DNA of 64,000 bases from Dyella_B humi (GCF_044904605.1 NZ_JADIKI010000023.1:1674001-1738000), one strand, 5' to 3'; shown: positions 35,603-45,099, numbered from the stretch's first letter. Made by a program: numbers and translations. The notes: generated from the sequence alone by a model not told the origin.

Positions 35603-37339
35603 TTACGGCGAGTTCGTCAACGTAGTGATCAATCCAGCTTTCGGACTGCCCCAGCCGGTCACCAAGTCATAGCCGGTCACGGCAGAATAACTTCCGGACT
35701 TACCGCTGGTGATGTCATGGAAGTCCGTGGTGTAGGTGCTGGTCAGTTTGCCGCCGGACTCGTTCTCCGGATAGACCGTCGCGTTGAAGCTGCCGATGCG
35801 TTTCTTGCCATCGGCCACGCGCTGCTGATTGATCAACGCCACGAAGCCCGCCCACATCGGCGCGGCAAAGCTGGTACCGCCGTATGAGTTCGCCGTGCAG
35901 GTAGTTTGGTCGGCGCATACGTAGAAGGTGAAGTTCGCATTGGCCGATACATCAGGGCCGTTGCGATGCGTCGTCGAGCCTTTGTTGCTCGAGTTGATCA
36001 CGCCGGCAATCTTTTGCCACGAAGGAATGGCAACGCCATCGGGCGAAACACCGCCACCACTATCCACCCACGCGGTTTCCGACTTCCACGGCCCCGCGGC
36101 TTTGGTGGTCGTCAGATCAGTGCCGCCGACGGAGATCACATAGGCATCGTCTGCCGGCCAGGCTTCGTTGCTCGCCGACCAGGTTGAACTGTCGCCTGAC
36201 GCGGCGAAGAAAGTCTGGCCTTGCGCGGCCATCTTCTTGAAATACGGATCGAGCGTGGACGGATCCGCTGGCGTCCAACCCCACGAGCAGCCGATCGTCG
36301 TCGGTAGCGGACTGTGTGTGGTCATCTTGCTGATCATCGCGGTATCGGTGGAACCCACATACATCACCAGACTCGACAGGCCGGGCGCCATGCCGAGGGC
36401 CTGCGTCATGTCCAGCGTCTGCTCGGTGTCGTCGCAGCCTTGCGAAGCAAGGCAAGAAGTACTGGTGCCATCCGTCGAATACAACGTGACCGGAACCTTG
36501 TTGGTCTGGCCCGCGTTCTTGTAGTACTTGGTCAAATCGGCGAGATCGGTACCGTAGTATTCGAGCAGGCCGAGATTCTGGCCTTTGCCGGTCAGCGCGG
36601 TGCCGCCGTAATAAGCAGCGCGCATGTCGCTACCAAGGAAAGATGCCGAGGGACCCGAGCCGGTGGTTGCGTGCGACACGACCGCTTCCGGGCTGATGCC
36701 GTGTGCAGCTGCATAATCGCTCTTCTTCACATACAGCGGCTTCGGAATCGAATAGTTGTCCAGACCCGAGACGTGCCACAGCGGAATCGCCATCGCCGTG
36801 GTCGGTTCGCGATCGGGGCTATAGAACATGCGGTTCTCGGTGGGATGCTTGTACATGCGCATCTTCACGTTGAACGCTGCCTCCACTGCGGAGACCGGCC
36901 CCACGATCTGGATGTCCATGCCGTCGCGGCTGCCGCCCATTACTGTGAAACCATAGCTCTTCAGGTACTGCACCACCGTGTCGTAGTCGTTCTGCGTGGG
37001 CCCGAACCGCGCAGTGAACTCCTGCGGCGTGAGGTAATGCTGGTAGTTCAGGCTGGAAGGATCGGCGACTTGCGCTACGAACGTATCCAGACCCGCTTGA
37101 TCGCGCAAAGGCAGCACCACATCCAATTGCATCAACTGCGTGGCAGGAAGGCTGCTTATTTGCTGTGCGACATTGCTGTGCACGACGTCACGCACGTGAT
37201 GGGTATAAACCTGCGCGGCATGTGCTGCCGTGCTCGCGCCAAGCACCATCGCGATAGCCACGGAAAGGCCGCATGCCCTGCGCGTCAGGGCGGAAGGTGC
37301 GTTTGAGCGCTGTGTTCCCGTCGAATCTGTTCTGGTCAT
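35603..37339 (-). CDS. Secreted S53 serine-carboxyl peptidase (sedolisin/pseudomonalisin type) 2
   Basis: Paralogue of the gene at 33509 (578 aa). N-terminal MTRTDSTGTQRSNAPSALTR.., hydrophobic SVAIAMVLGASTAAHA, then QVYTHHVRDVV. Triad Glu306, Asp310 (TEQTLD) and Ser490 (GGTSFAAP); oxyanion Asp383 (AASGDSS); calcium site DITSG near the C-terminus. The propeptide and catalytic core are highly similar to paralogue 1; they differ mainly in the substrate-cleft loops (residues ~255-300, cysteine pattern SCLASQGCDD against GCSGSCSD) and the C-terminal ~70 residues, so they may cut different sites. Both carry the GPSASFLGSDMRAAYY activation-junction region. Confidence 0.93.
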   Translation of the reverse strand: MTRTDSTGTQRSNAPSALTRRACGLSVAIAMVLGASTAAHAAQVYTHHVRDVVHSNVAQQISSLPATQLMQLDVVLPLRDQAGLDTFVAQVADPSSLNYQHYLTPQEFTARFGPTQNDYDTVVQYLKSYGFTVMGGSRDGMDIQIVGPVSAVEAAFNVKMRMYKHPTENRMFYSPDREPTTAMAIPLWHVSGLDNYSIPKPLYVKKSDYAAAHGISPEAVVSHATTGSGPSASFLGSDMRAAYYGGTALTGKGQNLGLLEYYGTDLADLTKYYKNAGQTNKVPVTLYSTDGTSTSCLASQGCDDTEQTLDMTQALGMAPGLSSLVMYVGSTDTAMISKMTTHSPLPTTIGCSWGWTPADPSTLDPYFKKMAAQGQTFFAASGDSSTWSASNEAWPADDAYVISVGGTDLTTTKAAGPWKSETAWVDSGGGVSPDGVAIPSWQKIAGVINSSNKGSTTHRNGPDVSANANFTFYVCADQTTCTANSYGGTSFAAPMWAGFVALINQQRVADGKKRIGSFNATVYPENESGGKLTSTYTTDFHDITSGKSGSYSAVTGYDLVTGWGSPKAGLITTLTNSP

Positions 37340-37432
37340 CGGAAGCTACTCCCGTAAGTAGTCAGTGACGGTGGCGAATCGAGGAACAAGATGAATGTTC
37401 CCCTCCCCAGTGCCGAATGGCCGGGGGAGCGT
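37340..37432 (-). promoter_or_regulatory. Leader of S53 gene 2, shared with gene 1
   Basis: Contains the same ordered blocks as 35225-35350, with shorter spacers and GGGAGTAGCTTCCG as ribosome-binding region. Confidence 0.5.
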
Positions 37433-37515
37433 AGGACGGCGTCCGTGGTTTTCGGGTGAAACGATTAGGCGCCGTGACGCTTGACGTTGAGTTCTCGCCG
37501 ACCGCATAAAAAAAA

Positions 37516-37537
37516 CCAGCGAAGGGATCTTCGCTGG
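37516..37537 (-). terminator. Terminator of the GH18-like gene
   Basis: CCAGCGAAG / CTTCGCTGG with a four-base loop, followed on the minus strand by TTTTTTTT. It lies about 106 bp after the stop of the GH18-like gene. The interval 37540-37643 has no gene. Confidence 0.88.
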
Positions 37538-37643
37538 CTCACCAATGGGTGATTACCGGGAATTTTCATCACGATCTAAACGGCAATACGCGGGAAATCA
37601 ATGTTTGGATCGAGGCGGACGCCTCCCGCGTATGGCCGTTGGA

Positions 37644-39635
37644 CTACTGCACCAGCGTCATGGCCATGATCTGCACATTGGCATTGTTCGGCAGCTGGAT
37701 GTTCTTAACCGTCTTGATATGGTTCAAATTGAATTTGTAGTTGTAGAGATAGGACGTGCTGCCGCTGCGGCCACCAGAGTGGGTATCCCGATACGGCAGC
37801 TTGGCGGCCTGCAATTCACCGGCATAGCTCTGCGGACTGAGCCAGTCGCTGAGGCTTTGTGTAAAGGTCGACTTGGTGCCATCGGTGTAGGTAACCGTGA
37901 AGGTTTGCGAGGTCTGGTGGCCATTCACGGCGGCTGCCAGCAACTGCAGGCCGGAGAACTGGCCTGATGGCAGGGCGATCGTCTGTCCTGATGTGCGTAC
38001 AGCATTGGCGGCATTGGCCTTGCCGAAGCGATACAGCACATCATTGAATTCCAGCGACGATCCCAGTAACTGCGCCGGATATGCATCGCCCTTGCCATCC
38101 ACGCCGCCGGCGGCGGCGAAGGTGGTTCCATCATTGCTGATGGCGCTCTTGTTGAAGGACGACGCAAGACTGACCTGCGTGGCACTCGTGGTCGGGTTGC
38201 TCAACGCATAAGACAGCACCGCCACGTTGCGATTGCTCGGCAGCAGCACGCTCTTGACAGTCTTGGTACTGTCGATCGAGAACGCGTAGCCGTACAAGTA
38301 GAACGTGCGGTTATCCTTGCTACCGCTGCTGCTGTCGCGATAGGCCATCGTGACGGCTTCGGATTCGCCTGGGTAGCTTTGCGGACTAAACCAATCGCTC
38401 AGGCTTTGACTGATGACCGTGCTGGTACCGTCGGTGTAGTTGACCGTGAAGGTTTGTGATGCCTGGTTGCCATTGAGGCCGGTCGCAAGAATGCTGAGCT
38501 CGCTGTACTGGCCTTGCGTAAGATTGATGGTGCCACTGCTATAGGCATTGGTGGTGTTGGCGGCACCGAAGCTGAAGGTATTGCCATTCCAGCTCTTCGA
38601 GCTGCCGAGCAGGTTGGACGAATAGGCGTAACCGTCGCTATCCAGGCCGCCTGTGGTGAACGTCGTGCCATCGCTGTAGATGCCATACACGCTAGGCCCT
38701 GCGGTGCTCGTTCCACCAAGTCCAGCGTTGATGGCGCTGGCGTATGCGGCCGTTTCGTTCTGGCCGTTGTAAGTCTTGCCGGCAATGTCGTCATACAACC
38801 ACAGGAAGGCGCCAGTAATGCCGCACTGCGAATGCCAGCTGCTTATCGCACTTTGCGCTTGCGGGGGCGTGTCGTCAGCATCCCAAACACCGGGATAAAC
38901 CGGCACGCTTCCGAAATTCCAGCCGGAGCAAGGACTGTTGCCTGAGCCGCCAGAGTAGGTTTGCAGGTGCACGCCATCGACCGTGCCGGGGCTTTGGCTG
39001 TTGATCTGCGAGACCACGGACGTCCAATAGGAAGCGTTGGTGTACGGGTCCACTTCCACGTGATAGCCAAGGCTGCCGAGCATGACGGCAAAAGCAACGG
39101 TCGACGCGGAGTCGTAACTGTTTTCATCATCGAAATCGATGGCATCGACCGATGGAAGCGCCTGTTTAAGGGCTTGGAAATCCTTGTAGAGGATGCTGCT
39201 TGGACCGGTTCCTTGTGCGTTAACCAAGGCTTTGATGTCCTGAAAATCGCCCACGTTCGACGAGCCGATGCTGAAGGTGATGCGCTTGGGCGTTCCTTTT
39301 TTCATGGTGACAAGGTCCGCCGCGAACGACGGCCAGGTGTTGTTGCCAACGTAGGTTCCACCGGATGTAAGTGGAAATTCACCGTTGAAGTTCAAGTCGC
39401 CGGACGAATTGACTTCGACACTCCACACCACCACTTCGGTGAAGCCCGAGTTTTCGATCTCCGAGATGTTACTTGCCACGTGCTTGTACATCGGGCCGCC
39501 ACCGAAGATGCCGGTATAGCCTGTGCTTTGGGCATTCGCGCTGCCGCATGCGAATGCAAGCGCCGAAGCCAAAAGCAGCAACGCCGGTTTGCGACGCCAC
39601 TGCGAATACTGAGCTTTCGTATGTTTCATGGACAT
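37644..39635 (-). CDS. Exported GH18-like (chitinase-fold) protein with two C-terminal modules
   Basis: 663 aa. Signal MSMKHTKAQYSQWRRKPALL.., cleavage near ANAQS. The barrel (~37-305) carries the GH18 signature DxxDxDxE as DAIDFDDE (Asp164, Asp167, Asp169, Glu171), so the catalytic acid is present; other strands read GIFGGG, ITFSIGSS, GVHLQTYSGG and AFLWLYDD. Two repeats of ~150-170 residues follow (~317-480 and ~495-663): I.SDGTTF...GG.D..G.AY...LLGSS, then SQTFTV.YTDGT, QSLSDW.SPQSY.GE and YLY.Y.F..... .KTVK...LP.N. These look like carbohydrate-binding or surface modules. Substrate could be chitin or peptidoglycan-like glycan. An upstream region shared with the TonB-receptor locus suggests co-regulation. 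Confidence 0.8.
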   Translation of the reverse strand: MSMKHTKAQYSQWRRKPALLLLASALAFACGSANAQSTGYTGIFGGGPMYKHVASNISEIENSGFTEVVVWSVEVNSSGDLNFNGEFPLTSGGTYVGNNTWPSFAADLVTMKKGTPKRITFSIGSSNVGDFQDIKALVNAQGTGPSSILYKDFQALKQALPSVDAIDFDDENSYDSASTVAFAVMLGSLGYHVEVDPYTNASYWTSVVSQINSQSPGTVDGVHLQTYSGGSGNSPCSGWNFGSVPVYPGVWDADDTPPQAQSAISSWHSQCGITGAFLWLYDDIAGKTYNGQNETAAYASAINAGLGGTSTAGPSVYGIYSDGTTFTTGGLDSDGYAYSSNLLGSSKSWNGNTFSFGAANTTNAYSSGTINLTQGQYSELSILATGLNGNQASQTFTVNYTDGTSTVISQSLSDWFSPQSYPGESEAVTMAYRDSSSGSKDNRTFYLYGYAFSIDSTKTVKSVLLPSNRNVAVLSYALSNPTTSATQVSLASSFNKSAISNDGTTFAAAGGVDGKGDAYPAQLLGSSLEFNDVLYRFGKANAANAVRTSGQTIALPSGQFSGLQLLAAAVNGHQTSQTFTVTYTDGTKSTFTQSLSDWLSPQSYAGELQAAKLPYRDTHSGGRSGSTSYLYNYKFNLNHIKTVKNIQLPNNANVQIMAMTLVQ

Positions 39636-39990
39636 GTGTCACCTCTGCCTTTCGGCGTGTTAGCTGTCGTTGAGTGCCACGCAGTTTTTTTGCAGGCACA
39701 AATCCACCTGTGAGCCATGGCGGCTGCCATGACCCTCCAGCACTGCTTTTCAGAGATACACAAACGGGTCTAACTATTAACGTTGTCTACAAACGCTTTT
39801 GCAGGCGAGATCACCGCCTCGCCATGTCTTCCCCAGAGTCTTTACGGATACCGATTTTTGAATCGCTCCGAATGCTCGTGACAACGTGAGTCAAATGTCG
39901 CGAGTGGGCACATCAATAAGCCAGCTATTAGCTTCTGTCAACAAATATTTGCATCGATCTAAATTTAGATTTTCTAAATATATCTTATTG
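39636..39990 (-). promoter_or_regulatory. Promoter/leader region shared with 45382-45720
   Basis: Over ~340 bp, block after block matches the region before the small ORF and TonB receptor: GCCGAAAGGCAG before the start codon, a GTGCC..GGCAC hairpin, TGGCAGCCGCCATGG, GGAGGGTCATGGCA, CTCTGGGGAAGACATGGCG, the inverted repeat CTCGTGAC-N14-GTCGCGAG (39875-39904), and an AT-rich upstream block with TGTCAACAAATATTTGCATC. It probably contains promoter, operator and a structured 5' leader. Confidence 0.6.
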
Positions 39991-40177
39991 ATAGATATAA
40001 AATTATCGTGATGGCGGTGTTGCGTGACAGCAAAATAGTTCAATCGATCTAATTGCTATCCGATTTAATGGGTGCTGCATACGCAAAAATGCACGGAACT
40101 CGTGCATGGAAAGCCTTCGATACGTGCGACGAAATGGCCGTACTTAATACCTGCACCAATGCTGTTGCAGGGCGATT

Positions 40178-40247
40178 CGTCATTCCGGCGAAGGCCGGAA
40201 TCCATAGCAAGTACGAAGCATGGATTCCGGCCTTCGCCGGAATGACG
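40178..40247. repeat. Paired REP-like inverted repeat (perfect)
   Basis: 27-bp arms 40178-40204 and 40221-40247 are perfectly complementary (CGTCATTCCGGCGAAGGCC..). Each arm also folds alone. It lies between the shared promoter region and the sulfotransferase stop; no gene is seen in 39991-40315. Confidence 0.8.
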
Positions 40248-40315
40248 TGCGGTGATGAAGTGGTTTGAGGCAAGCGCTAAGTTCGAGGCCATCGGCTTGC
40301 GATGACATGTCTTAC

Positions 40316-41896
40316 TTATGCTTTACTTCGTTCATCAACCAGCGGAAGATCAAGTGCCTGCCGCAACGGATTCAACAATCCGCCATAGCGTGGCGCACGC
40401 GCCGTATCGGCACGCAGCGGTTCTCGCACTTGCATGGCACTCGGTGTGCCGATAGCACGCTGCGTTTCGTTGAAACGGAGGCACGCCTCTTCGAATGGCA
40501 GGCCGCAGAAGGCGAGTAACTCCCGAATTTGCGTCTCAGAATCTTTAAGCAAATCCTCGTACACGTGTTGATAAACGTGTGTCGGTTCTTTCTGCGCCCA
40601 GTAACTCGCCGCGCCATCGAAGCTACGCCAGTACGAGGCTAGATCGGAAAACGTGCGCGTGTAGTCGTTGCCGGGAAAATACTGCCTGTAACACGAGAAA
40701 CAGGTTTCGAGCGCATCACGGCGACTGATGACAATGCGCGCGCCCGGTAGCATCGCGCGAATCATGCCAATGTGCATCCAGTTATTCGGCAACTTGTCGG
40801 TAAATATCGGACGACGCTTACGCCAGCGCGCGGTTCGCTCTAAATAACGCTGCCCAAGTTGACGCCAATCATCCGCGCTCATTTCCGAAACCCATTTCGG
40901 ATAGCTTTTTTTACGCCTGTTCGACTCTTCACCGATGAGCAGAGGCAGATCACTCAGCTCCGCGGCACCTTCGACGTTGGAATGCGAGGCGAGAATTTGT
41001 TCGATCAGTGTCGATCCCGAACGTGGCATACCGACGATGAAAATCACTTCCGACCCGAGGCGTTGCTCGGCACTGGCTGTGCAGGTCGCGGCTCTGATCG
41101 ACTCGATCGTCGCGGCAAATGCCGCCGCATTCCACGCCCGGTATCTTCGAGCGATGTCATTCGCCGCAGCCAATGCCTGCATGGACTCGGCATAACGACC
41201 TTGATCGTCCAGCGCCTTGGCCAGGGCGAAACCCATGGCGACGCGGTCGCCATCAGTAGCGCGCGGCAGTGTAAGCGCGTGCTGGATAGCGTCGCTATCA
41301 CTCGTGCCCAGACGCAGCGTTTTGATTTCCGCCAAGCCCCACCACGCCATGCCGGTCCACGGCTGTGCGGCAAGCAGCTTTCGATACTCGGCGATGGCTT
41401 CGTCGCGGAAGTCGTCCATGCGCAACAAGTCCGCAAGTTGTGCCCGTGCCGCGGTGTAGTCGGGCGCCAATCCAACTGCACGTCGTAGCGCATCCCGTGC
41501 TTCGTCAAAGCGCGCGCTACGGGTTAGAAACAGGCCAAGGTTGTACCAGGCCAAGACGAAGGTTGGCTGAAGTTCGCAGGCGCGACGCAAAAATTCGATC
41601 GCCTGATCAAGTTCGCCTGCCTCCGCAAGGAAGAGGGCATACGCATTGTGGTACAGAGCCTCGTGCGGGCGTTGATCCAGGGCGCGACGCATGTCGCGCA
41701 ATGCCAATCTGTGTTCCCCACGCAGGCTCAGCAAACTCGCATGCAGGCGTAAGACTTCCGGATGATCCGGATGACTGGCCAGCACTGGACCTAGTTGGCT
41801 GATGGCCTGATCGGGGCGATTCATCGCCAGCGCCTGTTCTGCGGCAATGACTCGATTCGCCGCAACAGGATCCAGGCCTTGCAATAGCGGATTCAA
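40316..41896 (-). CDS. TPR-repeat sulfotransferase
   Basis: About 526 aa. N-terminal TPR repeats (~5-250: HPEVLRLHASLLSLRGEHRLAL, YHNAYALFLAEAGELDQAIEFL, AWYNLGLFLTRSARFDEARDAL) are followed by a sulfotransferase domain with the PAPS 5'-phosphosulfate loop FIVGMPRSGSTLIEQIL and the 3'-phosphate-binding RRDALETCFSCY. It would transfer sulfate from PAPS to a peptide or glycan in the cytoplasm. The frame runs to an ATG at 41968, but that lies inside the terminator of the TonB-receptor gene; a TTG at 41896 with GGAG six bases upstream starts MNPLLQGLDP just before the first TPR and is preferred. TPR-sulfotransferases beside Oar-like receptors recur in Xanthomonadales (recalled context). Confidence 0.85.
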   Translation of the reverse strand: MNPLLQGLDPVAANRVIAAEQALAMNRPDQAISQLGPVLASHPDHPEVLRLHASLLSLRGEHRLALRDMRRALDQRPHEALYHNAYALFLAEAGELDQAIEFLRRACELQPTFVLAWYNLGLFLTRSARFDEARDALRRAVGLAPDYTAARAQLADLLRMDDFRDEAIAEYRKLLAAQPWTGMAWWGLAEIKTLRLGTSDSDAIQHALTLPRATDGDRVAMGFALAKALDDQGRYAESMQALAAANDIARRYRAWNAAAFAATIESIRAATCTASAEQRLGSEVIFIVGMPRSGSTLIEQILASHSNVEGAAELSDLPLLIGEESNRRKKSYPKWVSEMSADDWRQLGQRYLERTARWRKRRPIFTDKLPNNWMHIGMIRAMLPGARIVISRRDALETCFSCYRQYFPGNDYTRTFSDLASYWRSFDGAASYWAQKEPTHVYQHVYEDLLKDSETQIRELLAFCGLPFEEACLRFNETQRAIGTPSAMQVREPLRADTARAPRYGGLLNPLRQALDLPLVDERSKA

Positions 41897-41944
41897 ATGC
41901 GTCTCCGAAAGCACTGCGCTTGCATGCAATCTACCAAAAAAAAA

Positions 41945-41978
41945 GATGCCTCCATGTCTGGGGAACATGGAGGCATCG
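41945..41978 (-). terminator. Terminator of the TonB-receptor gene
   Basis: Perfect 13-bp stem GATGCCTCCATGT / ACATGGAGGCATC, followed on the minus strand by nine Ts; about 28 bp after the receptor stop. Confidence 0.93.
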
Positions 41979-42006
41979 AGGTTAGCTTGCGTACAACGTC
42001 AAGCGG

Positions 42007-45000
42007 TTAGTCGTACTGCCAGCGGAATACCAGCTGGCCGGTACGCGGCTGCTGGAACGTATTGGGCTGCATGAAGTTGGGGTTGAACTGCCCGTTGCCG
42101 TTGCTGATGTTGGGGACGTACGAGGTAACGGTGTTGCTGTTGAACAGATTGAGCACCTTCAAATCCAGCGAGAAGGCGTTCTTACCGTATGCCCAGTCGT
42201 AACCAATATCGAGGTCCACCTGCTTGTACGACGGAAGGCGACCGTAGCTGCCGCGGGTGTAGTTGATGGTGTTCGAGATCGGAGATTGGCCAGCCAACAC
42301 GTTCGACAACGTGTTGCAGTAATACGCGTTGTTGTTGCCGAGCTGGTTGCTGCCGATCGCCAGGGTTCCGTTGCTCGGATATTGGGATTGGCAATCGACG
42401 GGGCCACCCTCGTAGTACGTGAGCGCACCACCCACACGCAGACCCTTCAACAAGTTGTCCTGGTGAGCAAACTTGTAGTAGCCGAACACCTTGACCGTGT
42501 TCGGAATATCGTCGCCCAGATTACCTGCGGCCCCCTGCAGGAAGCCCGGGGCATTCAACCCGCCGTCATAGCCGGTTGCGCCGGTGTTACCGGTGCCGCC
42601 GGCATAGCTGGTCGTGCCATCCGTGTTGCCGAACTCATGACGCCACGTGTAGGACGCGCTCAGGTAGTACGGCTCTTCGTCGGAGTAGGCGTGATCCATG
42701 GTCAGGCTGAGCTGATAGATCTTGCGTCGCAGCGACGGGAAACCGATGTAGCTGTTCGGGAAGTTGACCATCGTGAGCGGGCTGTTGGCACCGTTCAACT
42801 GCACCGGAATGTTGATGTCCTTGCCCGGCGTGATCAGGTACTGGCCGAGGAATACCGCGTTCGGGTAGCCCTTGTTGGTCAGGTACGCCTTCAGCTGGTC
42901 GATGTTGTTGTAGATGTTTGGTAGCCCCGTCAGCTCGCTGGTGAAGAACGTGGCGCCTGCGGTCCAGCTGTTTCCGATCTGTTGCTGCGCGTAAACCGAG
43001 AACTGCCTCAGCTTTGCGTTTTGCGTCGTGCTCGAAATGAACTGCCCGGCCGTCAGGTAATGCAGGCCGCTACCAGCGCTGCCTTGTACGGGCCCCACTT
43101 GCGTCAGACCGGTCGGAACGCCATTGCCTGTCACGCCGGTATAGGTGTAAGTGGTGGTGGTGTGGATGTAGCCTTGACCCGGCGTACCACCGTAAGCATT
43201 GAAGTAAAGCGGAATGCCTTCGGAGTACTCACCCGCTGTGGCGCCGATCTTCAGTGTCGAATCACCATGGACGTCCCATGCCACACCAACGCGAGGCAGG
43301 AAGTTGCCCTTGCTGTACATCTTGACGTTGATGTTGTCGGTCATGGCGTAATTGTCATAACGCCCGCCGACATACGCGGTCCAGTTCTGTGCGAAATGCC
43401 AGCTATCGCCCAGATAGAAGCCGTAGGTGGGCGAGCTGTTGTAGTAGATGCGCGGTGCATAGGACAACTGGACGTACTTCGATCCCGGCGCGACGGACTG
43501 GCCGTTAATGGTGCAAGGCTCGTTCGGTCCCAGCGACGTGCTGCAGTAGCTGTAGGTCCACGAGTTCGGGTTCGGGATATTGGCCTGCGACATGGTCGGG
43601 CTGTAACGCTCGCCGCCGAAGGTCACTTCGTGGTTGTCGGTCACGTTCCAGGTGAAGTCGATGCGCGCACCCATCATGCGGTACTTCAGGTAATACAGGC
43701 TGCTGGTACCGTTGCCGGGCGCCTGCGTGTACTGCTTCGTGTCTGGGTTGTAGTTCTGGATGTACGGAACGTCGATGCCGTACTGGTTATACGAGGTGAA
43801 GTACTGCTGCGAGGTACCCGCCATCGCCGAGACGGACAGCGTATCGGTGATCTGGCCGTGGTAGTTGGCCACCGCCATGGTGTCGTGCCAAGCGTTGCCA
43901 CTCCAGTTGTTCAGCGCGGGGGCCGCGCTGGAAGGAACATACGGCGTCGACAGCGCATACTGCGATTGCGTCTGGAGGTTGCTCTGACGATCGATGAAGA
44001 CGTTCAGCGAGTGACCGTCAGCGATGTTCCAGGTGAAGTTGCCGAGGAACTGCTTGTTGCGGTTTTCGTTGAGGGTCTTGTTACTAGAGTTGTAGGTCGT
44101 GGTCGGGTTAACGCCCTGCACGCCCTGGCCATAGTTGTTCGGCTCGATTTCGGCGAGCACGTAGTAGAACAGTTTGTCCTTCAGGATCGCGCCGGATGCC
44201 CAATAGTCCTGCAACAGGCTCGGCGACCAGTGGTTCAACTGGTTGGCGTTAGTCAGCTGGCCATTGTAGTTGTAGGTGTTTCTGGGGTTTTCATTGAGCG
44301 TGCCCGTGGCAGGCGTGAACGCCAAATCCACACCGGCCTTGAAGTCATTCGAGCCTTGCTTGATCGTGCCGGCGACGACGCCGCCCATGGCGCTACCGTA
44401 TTTGGCATCCATGCCGCCGTCGATGGTGGAGACGCTGGCAAGGGCTTCGTTCGGAATCTTGTCCGGCACCGCGCCCTGCTGCATATCGGTGACGTTGAAT
44501 TCGTTGAGGAAGTAGCGGTTCTCGGTACCCGACGCGCCGTTGAACTGCGGCGCATTGCCGTGCGAACTGGTGATGGCGGCCACGTTCGACTGCATCGAGG
44601 CGATCGTGAGTAGATCTGGATTGATCAACGGCAGACGATTGATGTCTTTTGAATTCCAGGTCTGGATCTGCTGGCTTGTCGTAACGTCGATCGCGTTAAC
44701 CGACGGCTGCGTGGCGGTAACGGTGACCGAGTTCAGCTCTTTCACGTTCCCGGCTGCCGCTGCTGCGCTGAAGATCGCGGCACTGTTAGAGCCGGCCTGA
44801 ACGACTACGCTGCGCTGATCGACGACCTGGCCGCCGCGCAACAGTTTGACGACGTAATTGCCAGGCATCAGTCCCGTGACCGCGTAATGGCCACTAGCAT
44901 CGGCGTGCACCGTGCTGTCGTAGCCTGTCGACGGGTTGGTCACTTCTGCGGAAACGTCTTTTCCTGCAGGCAAATTGCCGTAGACGCCGCCGGTAATGTC

Positions 45001-45099
45001 CTGTGCAAACACTGAACCACTGGTCAAAGCAGCGGCCCATAGGCCAATGCGTATGCTGGCGCGCAAGCTGCTGCCCAAACGAAACTGATACCTGCTCAT
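42007..45099 (-). CDS. Oar-like TonB-dependent outer-membrane receptor
   Basis: Outer-membrane beta-barrel transporter (1,030 aa). The start ATG 45099 has GGAGG five bases upstream. Signal MSRYQFRLGSSLRASIRIGL.. ending near VFAQD. A carboxypeptidase-regulatory-like fold follows (~24-105: ITGGVYGNLPAGKDVSAEV, ASGHYAVTGLMPGNYVVKLL), then a plug (~125-250: LNSVTVTATQPSVNAIDVTT, ENRYFLNEFNVTDMQQGAVP, DGGMDAKYGSAMGGVVAGT) and a long barrel ending in RTGQLVFRWQYD. This is the Oar (OmpA-related) subclass found near secreted proteases and sulfotransferases; substrates are probably peptides or glycans, or export of a protease-linked ligand, and remain unproven. It has its own terminator; upstream lie a 50-codon ORF and the shared promoter region. 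Confidence 0.9.
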   Translation of the reverse strand: MSRYQFRLGSSLRASIRIGLWAAALTSGSVFAQDITGGVYGNLPAGKDVSAEVTNPSTGYDSTVHADASGHYAVTGLMPGNYVVKLLRGGQVVDQRSVVVQAGSNSAAIFSAAAAAGNVKELNSVTVTATQPSVNAIDVTTSQQIQTWNSKDINRLPLINPDLLTIASMQSNVAAITSSHGNAPQFNGASGTENRYFLNEFNVTDMQQGAVPDKIPNEALASVSTIDGGMDAKYGSAMGGVVAGTIKQGSNDFKAGVDLAFTPATGTLNENPRNTYNYNGQLTNANQLNHWSPSLLQDYWASGAILKDKLFYYVLAEIEPNNYGQGVQGVNPTTTYNSSNKTLNENRNKQFLGNFTWNIADGHSLNVFIDRQSNLQTQSQYALSTPYVPSSAAPALNNWSGNAWHDTMAVANYHGQITDTLSVSAMAGTSQQYFTSYNQYGIDVPYIQNYNPDTKQYTQAPGNGTSSLYYLKYRMMGARIDFTWNVTDNHEVTFGGERYSPTMSQANIPNPNSWTYSYCSTSLGPNEPCTINGQSVAPGSKYVQLSYAPRIYYNSSPTYGFYLGDSWHFAQNWTAYVGGRYDNYAMTDNINVKMYSKGNFLPRVGVAWDVHGDSTLKIGATAGEYSEGIPLYFNAYGGTPGQGYIHTTTTYTYTGVTGNGVPTGLTQVGPVQGSAGSGLHYLTAGQFISSTTQNAKLRQFSVYAQQQIGNSWTAGATFFTSELTGLPNIYNNIDQLKAYLTNKGYPNAVFLGQYLITPGKDINIPVQLNGANSPLTMVNFPNSYIGFPSLRRKIYQLSLTMDHAYSDEEPYYLSASYTWRHEFGNTDGTTSYAGGTGNTGATGYDGGLNAPGFLQGAAGNLGDDIPNTVKVFGYYKFAHQDNLLKGLRVGGALTYYEGGPVDCQSQYPSNGTLAIGSNQLGNNNAYYCNTLSNVLAGQSPISNTINYTRGSYGRLPSYKQVDLDIGYDWAYGKNAFSLDLKVLNLFNSNTVTSYVPNISNGNGQFNPNFMQPNTFQQPRTGQLVFRWQYD

